A stretch of 23,871 nucleotides of DNA from Chara braunii (GCA_003427395.1 BFEA01000230.1:500965-524835); one strand, 5' to 3'; shown: positions 8,949-19,293, counted from the first letter of the stretch. Notes: generated by a model from the letters alone, not told the origin. Program-made: numbers and translations.

Positions 8949-9041
8949 TAAAATGAGACGAAGGGAGAAAAAAGAATGAAGGAGAATGTGTCGGTCAGTT
9001 GGGACTAGCACAGTAGGAACTAGCATGTCCCTATTATGACC
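8150..9041. repeat. Diverged tandem duplication, right copy
   Basis: Counterpart of 6770-7760, with the same landmark order. Near its middle is the perfect 12-bp palindrome CGAGATATCTCG (8649-8660), a near-palindrome in the left copy. Short GGGACT and GTCGGGGAC words recur through 8300-8460. Confidence 0.7.
8904..8946. repeat. Poly(A) run of 43
   Basis: Uninterrupted A43 on the plus strand at the position matching the A-rich tract of the left copy. It could be the tail of an old retroposed unit or a mononucleotide microsatellite; no target-site duplication was found. Confidence 0.9.
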
Positions 9042-10220
9042 TCATCCCTTCACATTTGGTGGAGGGCAATCTAGATTGCAGAGATATTATCTCAGCAATA
9101 TCTGAATTAAAAAGGACAAAAACTAGATAAAAAACAAAAATGAGTTGACCTTTTTTTTTTGTGGACTATGGATATGAGATTTGATCTCATGGAGGAGAAC
9201 ATATAGCTGTTTTTTTGTTGGGCAACTCAAACGACCAACTCCAGAATGAGTTGGCAACCCAAAATGGAAATAAACAAAAGCAAAAAAAAAACGAAACAGT
9301 GCATTTGGCCCAAAAAGGGGGCCGAATGTACAAAAAATTGAAAAAGTGAGCCTTGAGGCTCGAAATTGAAGCAAGGACCACTTGGGGGTAACATGGAATA
9401 TTGTTGGCCTTGGATCTCAACCAGATCCAAGGCTGAGATTACATTGAGGCATGTGCAAATATCTCGGCCTACCCCAAATGGGGTAGAATCAACAAAAATT
9501 AAAAAAAAGGCTCACAAGGTCTTTTTCCTTCAAGAAAGGCTACCCCTTGGGCATTTGGACTTAAGGGGGCAGCATTTCAAATGAAAAAGTGGCTTGAGGA
9601 GGCCCAAGAGGCAGGCTGAGTTGGTATCATCCACTCGAACTGCATGTATTTGGCCAAAATAAGATCCGGGTACCTCCGGAAAAATTGACCTTGGGGTTAC
9701 CTCGGTTCACTTGGAGCCACATGGGGAGGCCCATGGGTTGACCGGCGTGTTGGTTTCAGCCTACATACTCTAAGGAAACAGTCCGCCACACTCACATTTG
9801 CATGAGGAGTGCCCATGTTGCCGAAGTGAACTCATGAGAGCATTCTACTCACTTGGAGTGAGAGGAGGAAAAACGATGTCAGTTTGGAGGTTTGAGGGAG
9901 ACTGTAAGCTAGTGGGAGTAACTATTAGAGCTGGTGAGAGTGGAGCTGACCCAAGGAGGTGGTCCACCATAGCCCCATGCTGTGTGAGAGAGAAAAAGGT
10001 TTGGTGGAGTCCCATTACCCCTCCTCGAGGGGAGGACTCCATAGCCATAGTAATAGTAGTTTGTCATAACTAGGAAAGACTGAGGAGATAGGTTGGTGAG
10101 AGCTTGAAGGAGAAGGCAGCCATAACCAAGCAAAAAAGAGTCTCATCAAGGTTGACATTTCAAACTCCAATGGCACTAGAGTAGGTAAGTGAAAAAGGAG
10201 GAGAAAAATTTTGTTATTTT
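9042..10220. other. No gene recognised
   Basis: A short hairpin AGATATT/AATATCT lies at 9082-9103. ATATCTCGG recurs near 9459. Frames on either strand are under about 95 codons and have no recognisable motif. The stretch from 9800 to 10080 reads as GAGAG- and TTGGAG-rich non-coding DNA. Confidence 0.45.
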
Positions 10221-10460
10221 TGTTCTTCTTCTTCTTTTTCTTTGTCATCTTCTCCTCCTCCTCCTCCTTCTTCTTCTTCTTATTCTTATTCTTCTGCTGC
10301 TGCTGCTGCTTCTCCCTCTACACATTCTTCCTCTCCATTCCCCTCTTCTCCTTCCTCTCCTCTCAAACTTTCATGACTCTCTTCTTCCTCCCCACTATCT
10401 CTCTCCCTTTCTCTTCTTATCTCCCTCCTCATCTTCTCTCCATAGCTACATTCTAAAGCA
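10221..10460. repeat. Pyrimidine-rich tract of CTT, CTC and CTG triplets
   Basis: Mixed CTT/CTC/ATT triplet runs with a short (CTG)5 near 10295 and CT-rich decay to 10460. Two plus frames stay open through it as poly-Leu and poly-Phe, which is compositional. Confidence 0.85.
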
Positions 10461-10659
10461 TGGGAGAGGTAGCAGGTAGCTTCTCCACTAATGATGACCT
10501 TCTGATTAACTTTTCCCTCATCACATTGTAAATCTTCACATAGTAAAAGGTGTTTTCAAGCATAAGAATGAGCTTTACTCACCCCCGTTTTACTTTTTGT
10601 CACTCTTCCTCACTTGGCTGTAAATCGTCACTTTTCCTCTAACTCATTCTAGTGTAAGT
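10461..10659. other. Left flank of the satellite, no feature
   Basis: T-rich spacer. Faint monomer-like words (CACTTGGCTGT near 10612) suggest a fully decayed array edge before the first recognisable monomer. Confidence 0.4.
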
Positions 10660-12183
10660 ATTATTTTTATTTCATGCTTTGTTCATTTGTGCACTTTATG
10701 ATAGCTTGATTCTTCCTTGGTTGTTTAACTAGTCACATGCTTGTGTTTTCTCTAGTCACACTCATGCTTTGTCCATTTCATGCACTTGGTGATAGTCAAA
10801 ATTTTCCTTGGCTGTTCAACTAGTCACATGCTTGTTTTCTCCCTAGTCACACTCATGCTTTGTCAATTTTCTGCACTTGGTGATAGTCCGATTCTTCCTT
10901 GGTTGTTCAAATAGTCGCATGCTTGTGTTTTCCCTACTCACACTCATGCTTTGTCCATTTCATGCACTTTGTGATAGTCTGACTCTTCCTTGGCTGTTCA
11001 ACTAGTCACATGTTTCTGTTTTCCCTAGTCACACTCATACCTTGTCTATTTCATGCACTTGGTGATAGTCCGATCCTTCGTTGGTTGTTCAACAAGTCAC
11101 ATGCATCTATTTTCCCTAGTTACACTCATGCTTTGTCCATTTCATGCACTTTGTGATAGTCCGATTCATCCTTGGCTGTTTAACTAGTCACATACATGCG
11201 TTTTCACTAGTCATACTCATGCCTTGTCCATTTCATGCACTCGGTGATAATTTAATTATTCCTTGGTTGTTCAACTAGTCACATGCATGTGTTTTCACTA
11301 GTCACTTCATGCTCTATCAATTTAATGCACTCGGTGATAGTACGATTCTTCCTTGGCTTATTCAACAAGTGACATGTTTGTGTTTTCCTTAGTCACACTC
11401 TTGCCTTGTCAATTTCATGCACTTGGTGATAGTCCGATTCTTCTTTGACTATTCAACTTGTCGCATGCATGTTTTTTCACTAGCCTCACTCATGCTTTAT
11501 GCATTTCATGCACTCGATAATAGTCTGATTCTTCCTTGGTTGTTCAACTAGTCACATGCTTGTGTTTTCCCTAGTCACATTCATGCTTTGTCCATTTCAT
11601 GCACTTGGTGATAGTCTGATTCTTCCTTGGCTGTTTAACTAGTCACATGCATGTGTTTTCATTAGTCACACTCATGCTGTATCCACTCATGCAATTGGTG
11701 ATAGTCCGATTCTTCCTTGGTTGTTCAACTAGTCACATGCTTGTGTTTTCCCTAATCACACTCATGCTTTGTCCATTTCATGCATTTGGTGACAGTCCGA
11801 TTCATCCTTGGTTGTTCAACTAGTCACATGCATGTGTCTTCCCTAGTTACGCTCATACATTGTCAATTTCGTGCATTTGGTGATAGTTCGATTCATCCTT
11901 GGTTGTTCAACGAGTCTCATGCATGTGTTTTCCCTAGTCAAACTCATGCTTTGTCAATTTCATGCATTTGGTGATAGTTCGATTCATCATGGGTTGTTCA
12001 ACTTGTAACATGCCTGTGTTTCTCTAGTCACACTAATGCTTTGTCTATTTCATGCACTTGGTGATAGTCCGATTCTTCCTTGGCTATTTAACTAGTCACA
12101 TGCATATGTTTTCCCTAGTCACACTCATGTTTTGTCTATTTTATGCACTTGGTGATAGTCCAATTCATGCTTGGCTGTTCAAC

Positions 12184-12229
12184 TAGTCACACGCATGTGT
12201 TTTCCCTAGTCAAATGCATGTGTTTTCCC
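12184..12229. repeat. 23-bp internal duplication inside one satellite monomer
   Basis: TAGTCA-(C/A)(A/C)GCATGTGTTTTCCC is present twice in succession (12184-12206 and 12207-12229), so this monomer spans 114 bp (anchors 12154 to 12268) instead of 91. Confidence 0.9.
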
Positions 12230-13016
12230 TAGTCACTGTCATGCTTTGTCCATTTCATGCGTTTAGTGATAGTCCGATTCATCCTTGGTTGTTCAACTAC
12301 CCACATGCATGTGTTTTTCCTAGTCACGGTCATGCTTTGTCAATTTCATGCATTTGGTGATAGTCCGATTCATCCTTAGCGTTTAAATTAATCACATGGA
12401 TGTGTTTTCCCTAGTCACACTCATGCTTTGTCCATTTTATACACTTGGTGATAGTACGATTCATCCTTGGTTGTCCATCTAGTCACATGCATATGTTTTT
12501 CATAGTCACACTCAGGCTTTATCTATTTCATACACTTGGTGATAGTCCGACTCATTCTTGGATGTTCAGCTTGTCAGATGCATGTGTGGTCCCTAGTCGC
12601 ACTCATGTTTTGTCTTTTCTTACACTTGGTGTTAGTTCGGTTCTTCCTTGGTTGTTCAACTTGTCACATGCATATGTTTTCCCTAGTCATACTTGTGCTA
12701 TGTCCTTTCATACACTTGGTGTTAGTCTGGTTCTTCCTTGGTTGTTCAACTTGTTTCATGCATGTGTTTTTCATAGTCACACTCGTGCTTTGTCCTTTCA
12801 TGCACTTGATGATAGTCTGATTCTTCCTTGGTTGTTCAACTGGTCTCATGCATGTGTTTTCCCTAATCACACTCATGCTTTGTGCATTTCATGCACTTGG
12901 TGATAGTTCGATTCATCCTTGGTTGTTCAACTAGTCACATGCATGTGTTTTTTATAGTCACAGTAATACTTTGACCATTTCATGCACTTGGTGATAGTCC
13001 GATTTATCCTTGGATG

Positions 13017-13207
13017 TTCAACTAGTCACATGCATGTGTTTTCCCTAGTCACACTCATGCTTTGTTCATTTCATGCACTTGGTGATAGTCTGATTTATCA
13101 TTGGATGTTCANTTCAACTAGTCACATGCATGTGTTTTCCCTAGTCACACTCATGCTTTGTTCATTTCATGCACTTGGTGATAGTCTGATTTATCATTGG
13201 ATGTTCA
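13017..13207. other. Single-N join with identical 95-bp flanks (assembly artefact)
   Basis: The N at 13112 is preceded by 13017-13111 and followed by 13113-13207; the two 95-bp stretches are identical. This fits two contig ends placed next to each other without merging. One monomer here is probably counted twice. Confidence 0.85.
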
Positions 13208-13232
13208 ACTAGTCACATGCATGTGTTTTCCC

Positions 13233-13423
13233 TAGTCATATTCGTGCTTTGTCAATTTCATGCATTCGGTGATAGTCCGATTCATCCTTGGCGTTTCAAC
13301 TAGTCACATGCATGTGTTTTCCCTAGTNTAGTCATATTCGTGCTTTGTCAATTTCATGCATTCGGTGATAGTCCGATTCATCCTTGGCGTTTCAACTAGT
13401 CACATGCATGTGTTTTCCCTAGT
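13233..13423. other. Second single-N join with identical 95-bp flanks (assembly artefact)
   Basis: The N at 13328 lies between 13233-13327 and 13329-13423, again identical over exactly 95 bp. The same overlap length at both joins points to the assembler rather than to biology. Confidence 0.85.
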
Positions 13424-14112
13424 TACACTCATGCCTTGTCAATTTCATGCACTTGGTGATAGTCCGATTCATCCTTGGTTGTTCAACTAGTCACATGCAT
13501 GTGTTTTCCGTAGTCACACTCATGCTTTGTTTATTTCATGCACTTGGTGATAGTCTGATTCATCCTTGGCTCTTCAACTTGTCACATGCATGTGTTTTCC
13601 CTAGTCACACTCATGCTCTGTCCTTTCTTACACTTGGTGTTTGTTCGTTTTTTCGTGGTTGTTCAACTTGTCACATGCATGTGTTTTCCCTAGTCACACT
13701 CGTGCTTTGTCCTTTCATGCACTTGGTGTTAGTCTGGTTCTTCCTTGGATGTTCAACTTGTCACATGCATGTGTTTTCCCTAGTCGCACCCATGCTTTGT
13801 CCTTTCATGCACTTGGTATCAATCCGGTTCTTCCTTGGCTGTTTAACTTGTTACATGGATGTGTTTTTCCTAGTCACACTCATGCCTTATCAGTTTATGC
13901 ACTTGGTGTTGTTCCGGTTCTTCCTTGGTTGTTCAACCTGTCACATGCATGTGTTTCCCCTAGTCACGCTCATGCTTTGTCCGTTCATGCACTTGGTGTT
14001 TATCCGGTTCTTACTTGGCTGTTCAACTCATCACATGCATATGTTTTCCCTAGTCAGACTCATGCTTTGTCCATCCATGCACATAGTGTAGGTCCGGTTC
14101 TTATTTGGCTGT

Positions 14113-16192
14113 GACGTGAGTGACCTGGCAAATCTTTCCCGTGCGTAATGTCAAAGTCCCACTTTAACTTGTCGTATGGGCTTGTAGGGGTATGTGTTGT
14201 ATTTATTCACAGTCCCCTATGCTCCATGAATCCTTCTTCACCCTCTGTGCTGTACTTGGATATTCGCCTCGCACACCCCGTGCTCTAATCCAACGAGGTA
14301 AAAAAGAGGAAGGTAGGGGACTGTAACTACTGTTGAGACTGCTACTGTTATTGTTTGCTGCTGGTAAGAAAGAGTCTATTGTTGTTCCTGCTAATGCCTG
14401 GTCGAACTAGGTTGCTGCTGCTGCCGAAAAACACTAGCTGGTCCCCCGGAGCAAAGGCCGGTCCAAAAAAAGGTCAAGTCGTTGGTGCGGCCGAGGGGTG
14501 CGGACAACCAAAACCGTTGTCGAGCGCATTGGTCCCGCGCAGGGCGGGACCCTCCCGACCGTGTCACGCATGAGTTGGTCTACCTCGTCGTGATATATAT
14601 GGAGTTTCCGGAAGCCGCTCCGGCCAAGTGCGCTAGCCATACCTCTCGGGAGCCCCTATGACAGGATAGGGTCAACGCGAGGTACAACTTACCCCCACCT
14701 GCGGGGGCTGTCACCTCCCTTCCGTGCACGTATCTCCGTCGAGCTACCATTCCACAATACGAAAGTCAATTAGTTGCAATCGCAGAGGTGGACCAGTCGA
14801 GGGCATTTCTCGTTCGCTGTAGCATAGGGGGTACACGCAGTCCCAGTCCTGTATCGAACCCACACGCGAACCGACCCGTTGGGGGGCCGACGTCCTAAAC
14901 ACGATTCGACACCGGTCGAGTAGGACGCATTCCACATACCACGCGTTACGCCACAATACTCATATATATGGAGTGACATGAAACAAACAACACAACAACA
15001 ATCCTGACCTTTTTTTAAGCCATCCCATAACCTTCCGACGTGGAAATCAGATAGGCAACGCGCTCGATGCTTATTATAAAAAACTGCGCAGATGTTAAGT
15101 CTTCCCATATCGACTAACAATGCATGAATACGCAAGCAGTTGCAGTGATGACGTACTATGTAGTGCCCATAATCAAGCGGTCCTTCGTGGATCCGAACAC
15201 TGCTTATGACACTCAAGTATCAATTTGGAATTATCGTAAGGGTCGACCCCTTCACCATATTGCACGACTGAAGGAACAGCCGTTCGGCCTCCGCGACACC
15301 TTCGACCCTTAGGTTGAGTGTTCCGGTGGGCAGGACAAATAGGCTCTGCTTGGTGGGTGATCCCTTCCACGCGGAGTTTAGGACCTACGATATCCTGGAC
15401 GTGGACCTCGAATCCAGACCCAATACCAATGTCCGACTAAGAAATTTTAAGAAGCAAAAACGGTGAAGGAAGCGAGTCTCCTTTCCTCTCTTAATCTCAG
15501 CCTCAATTTAACCCTTAAGCGTGGGCTCTTCAGGCCACGCGAACACTCAAACATGGTTGCGTACATATATATAAAGAGGATAATAAATATGTGATGGTCA
15601 CTTCTCACAATCACAGTGGGTCTCCTCTTAGTCTTATATATGTATGTGATCGCAGATAGTCAATTCCAAAGTCGGAACCACAAAACATACATGCAATCAC
15701 ATCAAAGAATCAGCTAAAATTTCACCCACTACACTGGCCAACTTGAACCATTCTCTGTACTCATACCCCTTTCTTTAGTCATGCAAACCCCAACCTTTGT
15801 CCAACCTTTCAAAATACGTACTCGGTACCTTTGTTAAATAACCATTCAATAAAAGTCTTTGTGAAAACCTTACTAAAACAATAGAAACCATCAGGGCTAA
15901 GACCTTTTAGGTTGGGTAACGAGAATGGATTGGAGTTGAGTCGTAGACCTACGAATCGACAATCGACCTGTTATCAATGATAACAGAAGATGATCCTTGT
16001 CGGATCAAGCTGAACTTAGTCCAATATATCGAGTCAGAACGATAAAAAAAGACCATAAGAAAGGTCAACGCCCAAGCTAAATCATCAGTGTATGAGGAAT
16101 AAATCTCCATAACACATTTTACTAAAAACTATTTGTCAATTAAGTCTAAGTCTACCTCTAAGTCTGTGCCCAAATAAAAAATGGTTGACCTT
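14113..16192. other. Long stretch without a recognisable gene
   Basis: The 14.1-15.4 kb part is of balanced composition with short frames (longest 148 codons on the minus strand, cysteine-rich but unlike any family I know, and of a length expected once or twice by chance in a window this size). ATATATATGGAGT recurs at 14595 and 14963. 15.4-16.2 kb is AT-rich with no structure noted. Confidence 0.4.
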
Positions 16193-16906
16193 TGGCAGAG
16201 TCTCCCCTATTCAAGGTGGGTTGTAAAAATAACCACCTATCAAAATATAATCTAACTCCTCTACACTAAGAAAATTTTGGCATCACTTCCCGTAAGAAAA
16301 ATGTATTTTCATAATTTATACCAGCTTAAATATGAATGGCTGAAATAATGTTCAACTCTACAAAGTCAAATTTTATCTAACTCCCCGAATTAATAAGAAA
16401 TTCACATGCATCTCCTTTGGAAAAGTAGACTTCCCAGATTTTTATACTAAGCAGATAAAAACTCAAAGTAAAACTTCAGTTCAGCCAAGACAAAATTTAA
16501 CTAACTTTTTAAATTTTTAAAAATTCTGGCAGCACTTCCGTAGAGAAAATAACTTTCCAAAATTTTTACAAAGTTAAGTTCAAAATTTAGGAAAAACTTT
16601 GACTTCTCAACTTTCAATTTTGTCTAACTCCCTGAATACAAAAATGTGGGCAGCATTCCCTTTAGAAAATGAAAATTTCCAAATTTTTACTAAGCCATAT
16701 ATAAAATTTAGACAAGTCGAATTTTGAAAAGTCAAAATTTGACTAACTCCTTGGTTTTTTAGAAATTTTAGCAGCGCTCACTGTAGAGAAAATAACTTAC
16801 CAATATTTATACAAAACCAAGTATAACAAATGGTCCGTGAAAATGTGAGAATTAATCTAAGTAAAAAAAACTTAGCTCGAAAAATGCAAAAATTGATCTA
16901 ACTCCT
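16193..16906. repeat. AT-rich tandem repeat, about 122-bp units
   Basis: CTAACTCC-type starts lie at about 16251, 16376, 16500, 16622, 16743 and 16898 (125, 124, 122, 121 and 155 bp apart). Each unit then has a GGCAGCACTTCC-like box (16279, about 16404, 16528, 16648, 16769), a TTCCAAAATTTTTAC-like segment and AGTCAAATTTT. An outlying TTGGCAGAGTCTCCCCT stands at 16192-16208. Divergence between units is high. GTCAAAATTTGAC (16731-16743) is palindromic. Confidence 0.8.
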
Positions 16907-17106
16907 ATGACTCTAGCACGTGGCGAGCAACTAAAGAAATTACCTATCAAACTGAAACTCAGACTAAGTAGTGATCTCACTAATCCACATACAAGGTCAA
17001 ACCACATTGGTAAGTACTTTCACAATTCCTCAAGTCAAATCTCATGGATTAGTTCATGAAACCCTCAGATGATGTATCCTTTGTACCCAACTTACATATG
17101 GCATGG

Positions 17107-17870
17107 TGCTTGACCATTCAACTTAGAAACAATGTCTAGCATACCTTAAGCTGTACACAAATAAGTTGTGCAACTACTTTTATCTTCTTTGGCCATATGA
17201 CTAGACCATTCAGCTTAGAAACAATGTTTAGTCGCCCTGAACTGTTTAATATCCAGAGTTTAGTAATTTATGACTTTGTCATAAAAAATAAATGAAAATA
17301 TGGGGAGGGGACTGAGCCATTCAACTTAGAAACAATGTTCAGTTTGTCCACATTACTTTCAATTATATTATGTGTTTTTTCCTTCAAGTTCTCTTCTTAG
17401 TGATATGGCTTAGCGCTGGACCATTCAACTTATAAACAATGTCCAACTTCCAGTTCACATGTAATTATAAATAAGTTATTTTCTGTTATACTCAGTTTGT
17501 ACTTATATGCGTGGTTTTCAGGCTAAACCATTAAACTTAAAAATAATGCTTAGCAGTAGACAAAAAATCCTCCCTCATAAATAAAACAAGAGGTTGAACC
17601 ATTCAGCTTAAAAACAATGTTCAACCGATCATCAAATCATTAAATACATGAAGTTGAATTCCTTAGCCCAACTTAAGTCAGAAATCCCAAAAGAAACAGA
17701 AAGACCAAGCCATTCACTTAGAAACAATGCTTGGTCTCAAAGATCAGTCAGGCAAACCCGAAAAATTAATCACAGCAACAAGGTCATTCAACTTATAAAT
17801 AATACCCGGTCCTTCAGAAAACAACCAAATAAACATAACCCTAGGCCATTCAACTTAAAAACAATGCCCA
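17107..17870. repeat. Array of nine hairpin units with a shared loop and co-varying arms
   Basis: Nine units carry the core CATTCAACTTAGAAACAAT or close variants, at 17115, 17207, 17318, 17422, 17529, 17600, 17711, 17785 and 17847. Arms flanking the core differ between units but remain complementary. Unit 1 TGCTTGAC/GTCTAGCA (one mismatch); 2 GACTAGAC/GTTTAGTC (one G-T); 3 ACTGAGC/GTTCAGT (one G-T); 4 TGGAC/GTCCA; 5 GCTAAAC/GCTTAGC (one mismatch); 6 GGTTGAAC/GTTCAACC; 7 AGACCAAGC/GCTTGGTCT. Units 8 and 9 keep only about 3 bp. Within the core, CATT can also pair with AAT plus the next G. Spacing is uneven (71-111 bp) and sequence between units is unrelated, so this is not a simple tandem repeat. 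Role unknown. Confidence 0.85.
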
Positions 17871-17910
17871 ATCCTTTATTGACTCGGTCAAACGCATGCA
17901 AACCGCCTTC

Positions 17911-17938
17911 CTCCATGTTCCTCCATGTTCCTCCAGTT
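17911..17938. repeat. Short 10-bp tandem repeat TTCCTCCATG
   Basis: About three copies, the last incomplete, in otherwise unremarkable AT-rich DNA. Confidence 0.8.
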
Positions 17939-18146
17939 CATCCCTTAATCTATTTCAGTCAAAATAAAGAAGAAACTTAAGCTTCACTCTCACACATTCC
18001 TTCCATTTAGTCTGATTAGATTTTGAAAAAAAAAAAAATCATAAGGGAACACATGCATACAACAATCAAACTAGAGGGAGATGGTCAAACAGGGGTATAG
18101 TGGGGTGATATAGATAGAAGGAGATATACCTGATAGTTCCCTGCCT

Positions 18147-18169
18147 CCAGAACTCCTCCTGAGTTCTGG
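18147..18169. repeat. Perfect 9-bp hairpin CCAGAACTC / GAGTTCTGG
   Basis: Arms 18147-18155 and 18161-18169 with a CTCCT loop. No poly-T follows on either strand close enough to suggest an RNA polymerase III terminator. Function unknown. Confidence 0.75.
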
Positions 18170-18404
18170 CAGAGCTCCCGGAATCGGTGGGCAGACTCTC
18201 ACAGAATCTTATTGTGATCGTACGAGTTGCAATCCCGCTTGCTGCCTTTCTCTCAGAACAAGACTACACTTAGAGTAAGAAGGGCAAAAGGAGGGGTTTT
18301 CAAACTCTCGAGATACAAGAGAGGGACAACTCAACTCCTAGGACAGGGCCTTGAAATCTCAATATGCCTGAGGACCCCGCAATGGTGGTCAATAAATGCA
18401 GTAA

Positions 18405-18494
18405 TACAGCTAGACTGAAGTTAAAACTGAACATTGTCCTCCAGATAGTCCTCCTAAACGCAATGACACTCCTTATGCAGATACTGACCACTCC
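18405..18494. repeat. Exact 90-bp direct repeat, left copy
   Basis: Begins TACAGCTAGACTGAAG and ends GACCACTCC; identical over all 90 positions to 19038-19127, 633 bp downstream, while flanks do not match. The plus-strand frame inside it reads ARLKLKLNIVLQIVLLNAM in both places. No stop falls inside the repeat, but the frame is short in both contexts and unrecognised. Confidence 0.95.
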
Positions 18495-18655
18495 TTCAAG
18501 TCACGATGTCGCTGCCCCTGACTATGATGCTCGCTTCGCAGCCTAGAAAGACCGCTTTCAGACAGAGCACCCTATCCCGAACTCAACTTCACTGCAAGCT
18601 AATATAGCTTAGCATAACAACGAGTTATTCCTCATGCAGCAATAGTGTCCGACGA

Positions 18656-19003
18656 CTACAAAAAAAAAAAAAGGACAACTGTAGTACCAGTAGACTTCTC
18701 AGTAGAAGGTTGCAACCGTTCACAAACTAGCGCAGACCCTGCTGACGGGTAGCCTGTTAGTGCCACACAGTCCAATCCCCCATCAGTACGCCAGTTTGAT
18801 CGATGACTGACCGATGTAGCAGTAGTCCATTGTCGCATTTTAGTAGTTACTGACGACCCACAGTAGAGGCAAGGCCTCACTTTCTCACACCAACAGACGA
18901 GTGCGCCTAAATCCTTATCAGTTGGGTCACTCGTACGTAACTCCCCTTCTCCCCAATTCCTTTTTGCTATTCTCAGTCTTTCATTTTGCCTCCCCTCTTC
19001 CAC
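18656..19003. other. Spacer between the 90-bp repeats, no gene recognised
   Basis: Starts with a poly(A) run at 18659-18672. A minus-strand frame of 115 codons covers it, but its content (including CWCEKVRPCLYCG) matches nothing I can name, and its end is the poly(A) run. Confidence 0.35.
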
Positions 19004-19037
19004 ACCGTGTTGCTGTCCTCCCGACTTGTCTGATGCG

Positions 19038-19127
19038 TACAGCTAGACTGAAGTTAAAACTGAACATTGTCCTCCAGATAGTCCTCCTAAACGCAATGAC
19101 ACTCCTTATGCAGATACTGACCACTCC
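19038..19127. repeat. Exact 90-bp direct repeat, right copy
   Basis: Identical to 18405-18494. Such exactness beside diverged flanks means a recent duplication, insertion of the same mobile piece twice, or an assembly error. Confidence 0.95.
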
Positions 19128-19253
19128 AGCGACAACGGATTTTATCGATTTTTGATCAGTTTAATTTTCTGCATGACATAGTTTTTTTTGGGGATTTTAT
19201 CATTTTTTATTATTATTTTTTTTTTTTAAGGTCCTTCCCTAGTCCTTGCATGA

Positions 19254-19293
19254 CCGGGCCGCCCGGGAAAATAGGGTGACCCGGGCGGCCCGG
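19254..19293. repeat. Perfect 14-bp all-GC hairpin
   Basis: CCGGGCCGCCCGGG (19254-19267) pairs with CCCGGGCGGCCCGG (19280-19293) around a 12-nt loop. Each arm also contains the SmaI-type palindrome CCCGGG. It lies in otherwise T-rich DNA, so the GC block is out of character with its surroundings. Confidence 0.9.

Larger units (their letters stand above)
10660..14112. repeat. Satellite DNA array, about 91-bp monomers
   Basis: Each monomer carries CACTTGGTGATAGTCCGATT, then CTTGGTTGTTCAACTAGTCA, CATGCATGTGTTTTCCCTAG and TCACACTCATGCTTTGTCC. Anchoring on GGTGATAGT gives 38 starts from 10700 to 14088, mostly 89-92 bp apart. Two of these look like assembly duplicates, leaving about 36. Leftmost monomers often read CACATGCTTGTG where later ones read the perfect 12-bp palindrome CACATGCATGTG. 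A second monomer type (GGTGTTAGTCCGGTTC, AACTTGTCAC, GTCCTTTCATG; about 89-91 bp) occupies about 12600-12740 and 13620-14112. Monomer length near 91 bp is shorter than the common plant 150-180 bp class. Function unknown. Confidence 0.95.

Noticed and set aside
10660-14112. CRISPR-like interpretation of the regular 91-bp repeats
   Set aside because: Whole monomers are similar with no unique spacers between short repeats, the context is eukaryotic, and no cas genes are present.
14845-14866. GGGTTCGATAC on the minus strand, tRNA B-box-like
   Set aside because: No A box at the right distance and the would-be T stem does not pair.
14770-15216. 148-codon cysteine-rich minus-strand frame
   Set aside because: Length is within chance expectation for a 24-kb window, no family motif is visible, and nothing suggests splicing or a promoter.
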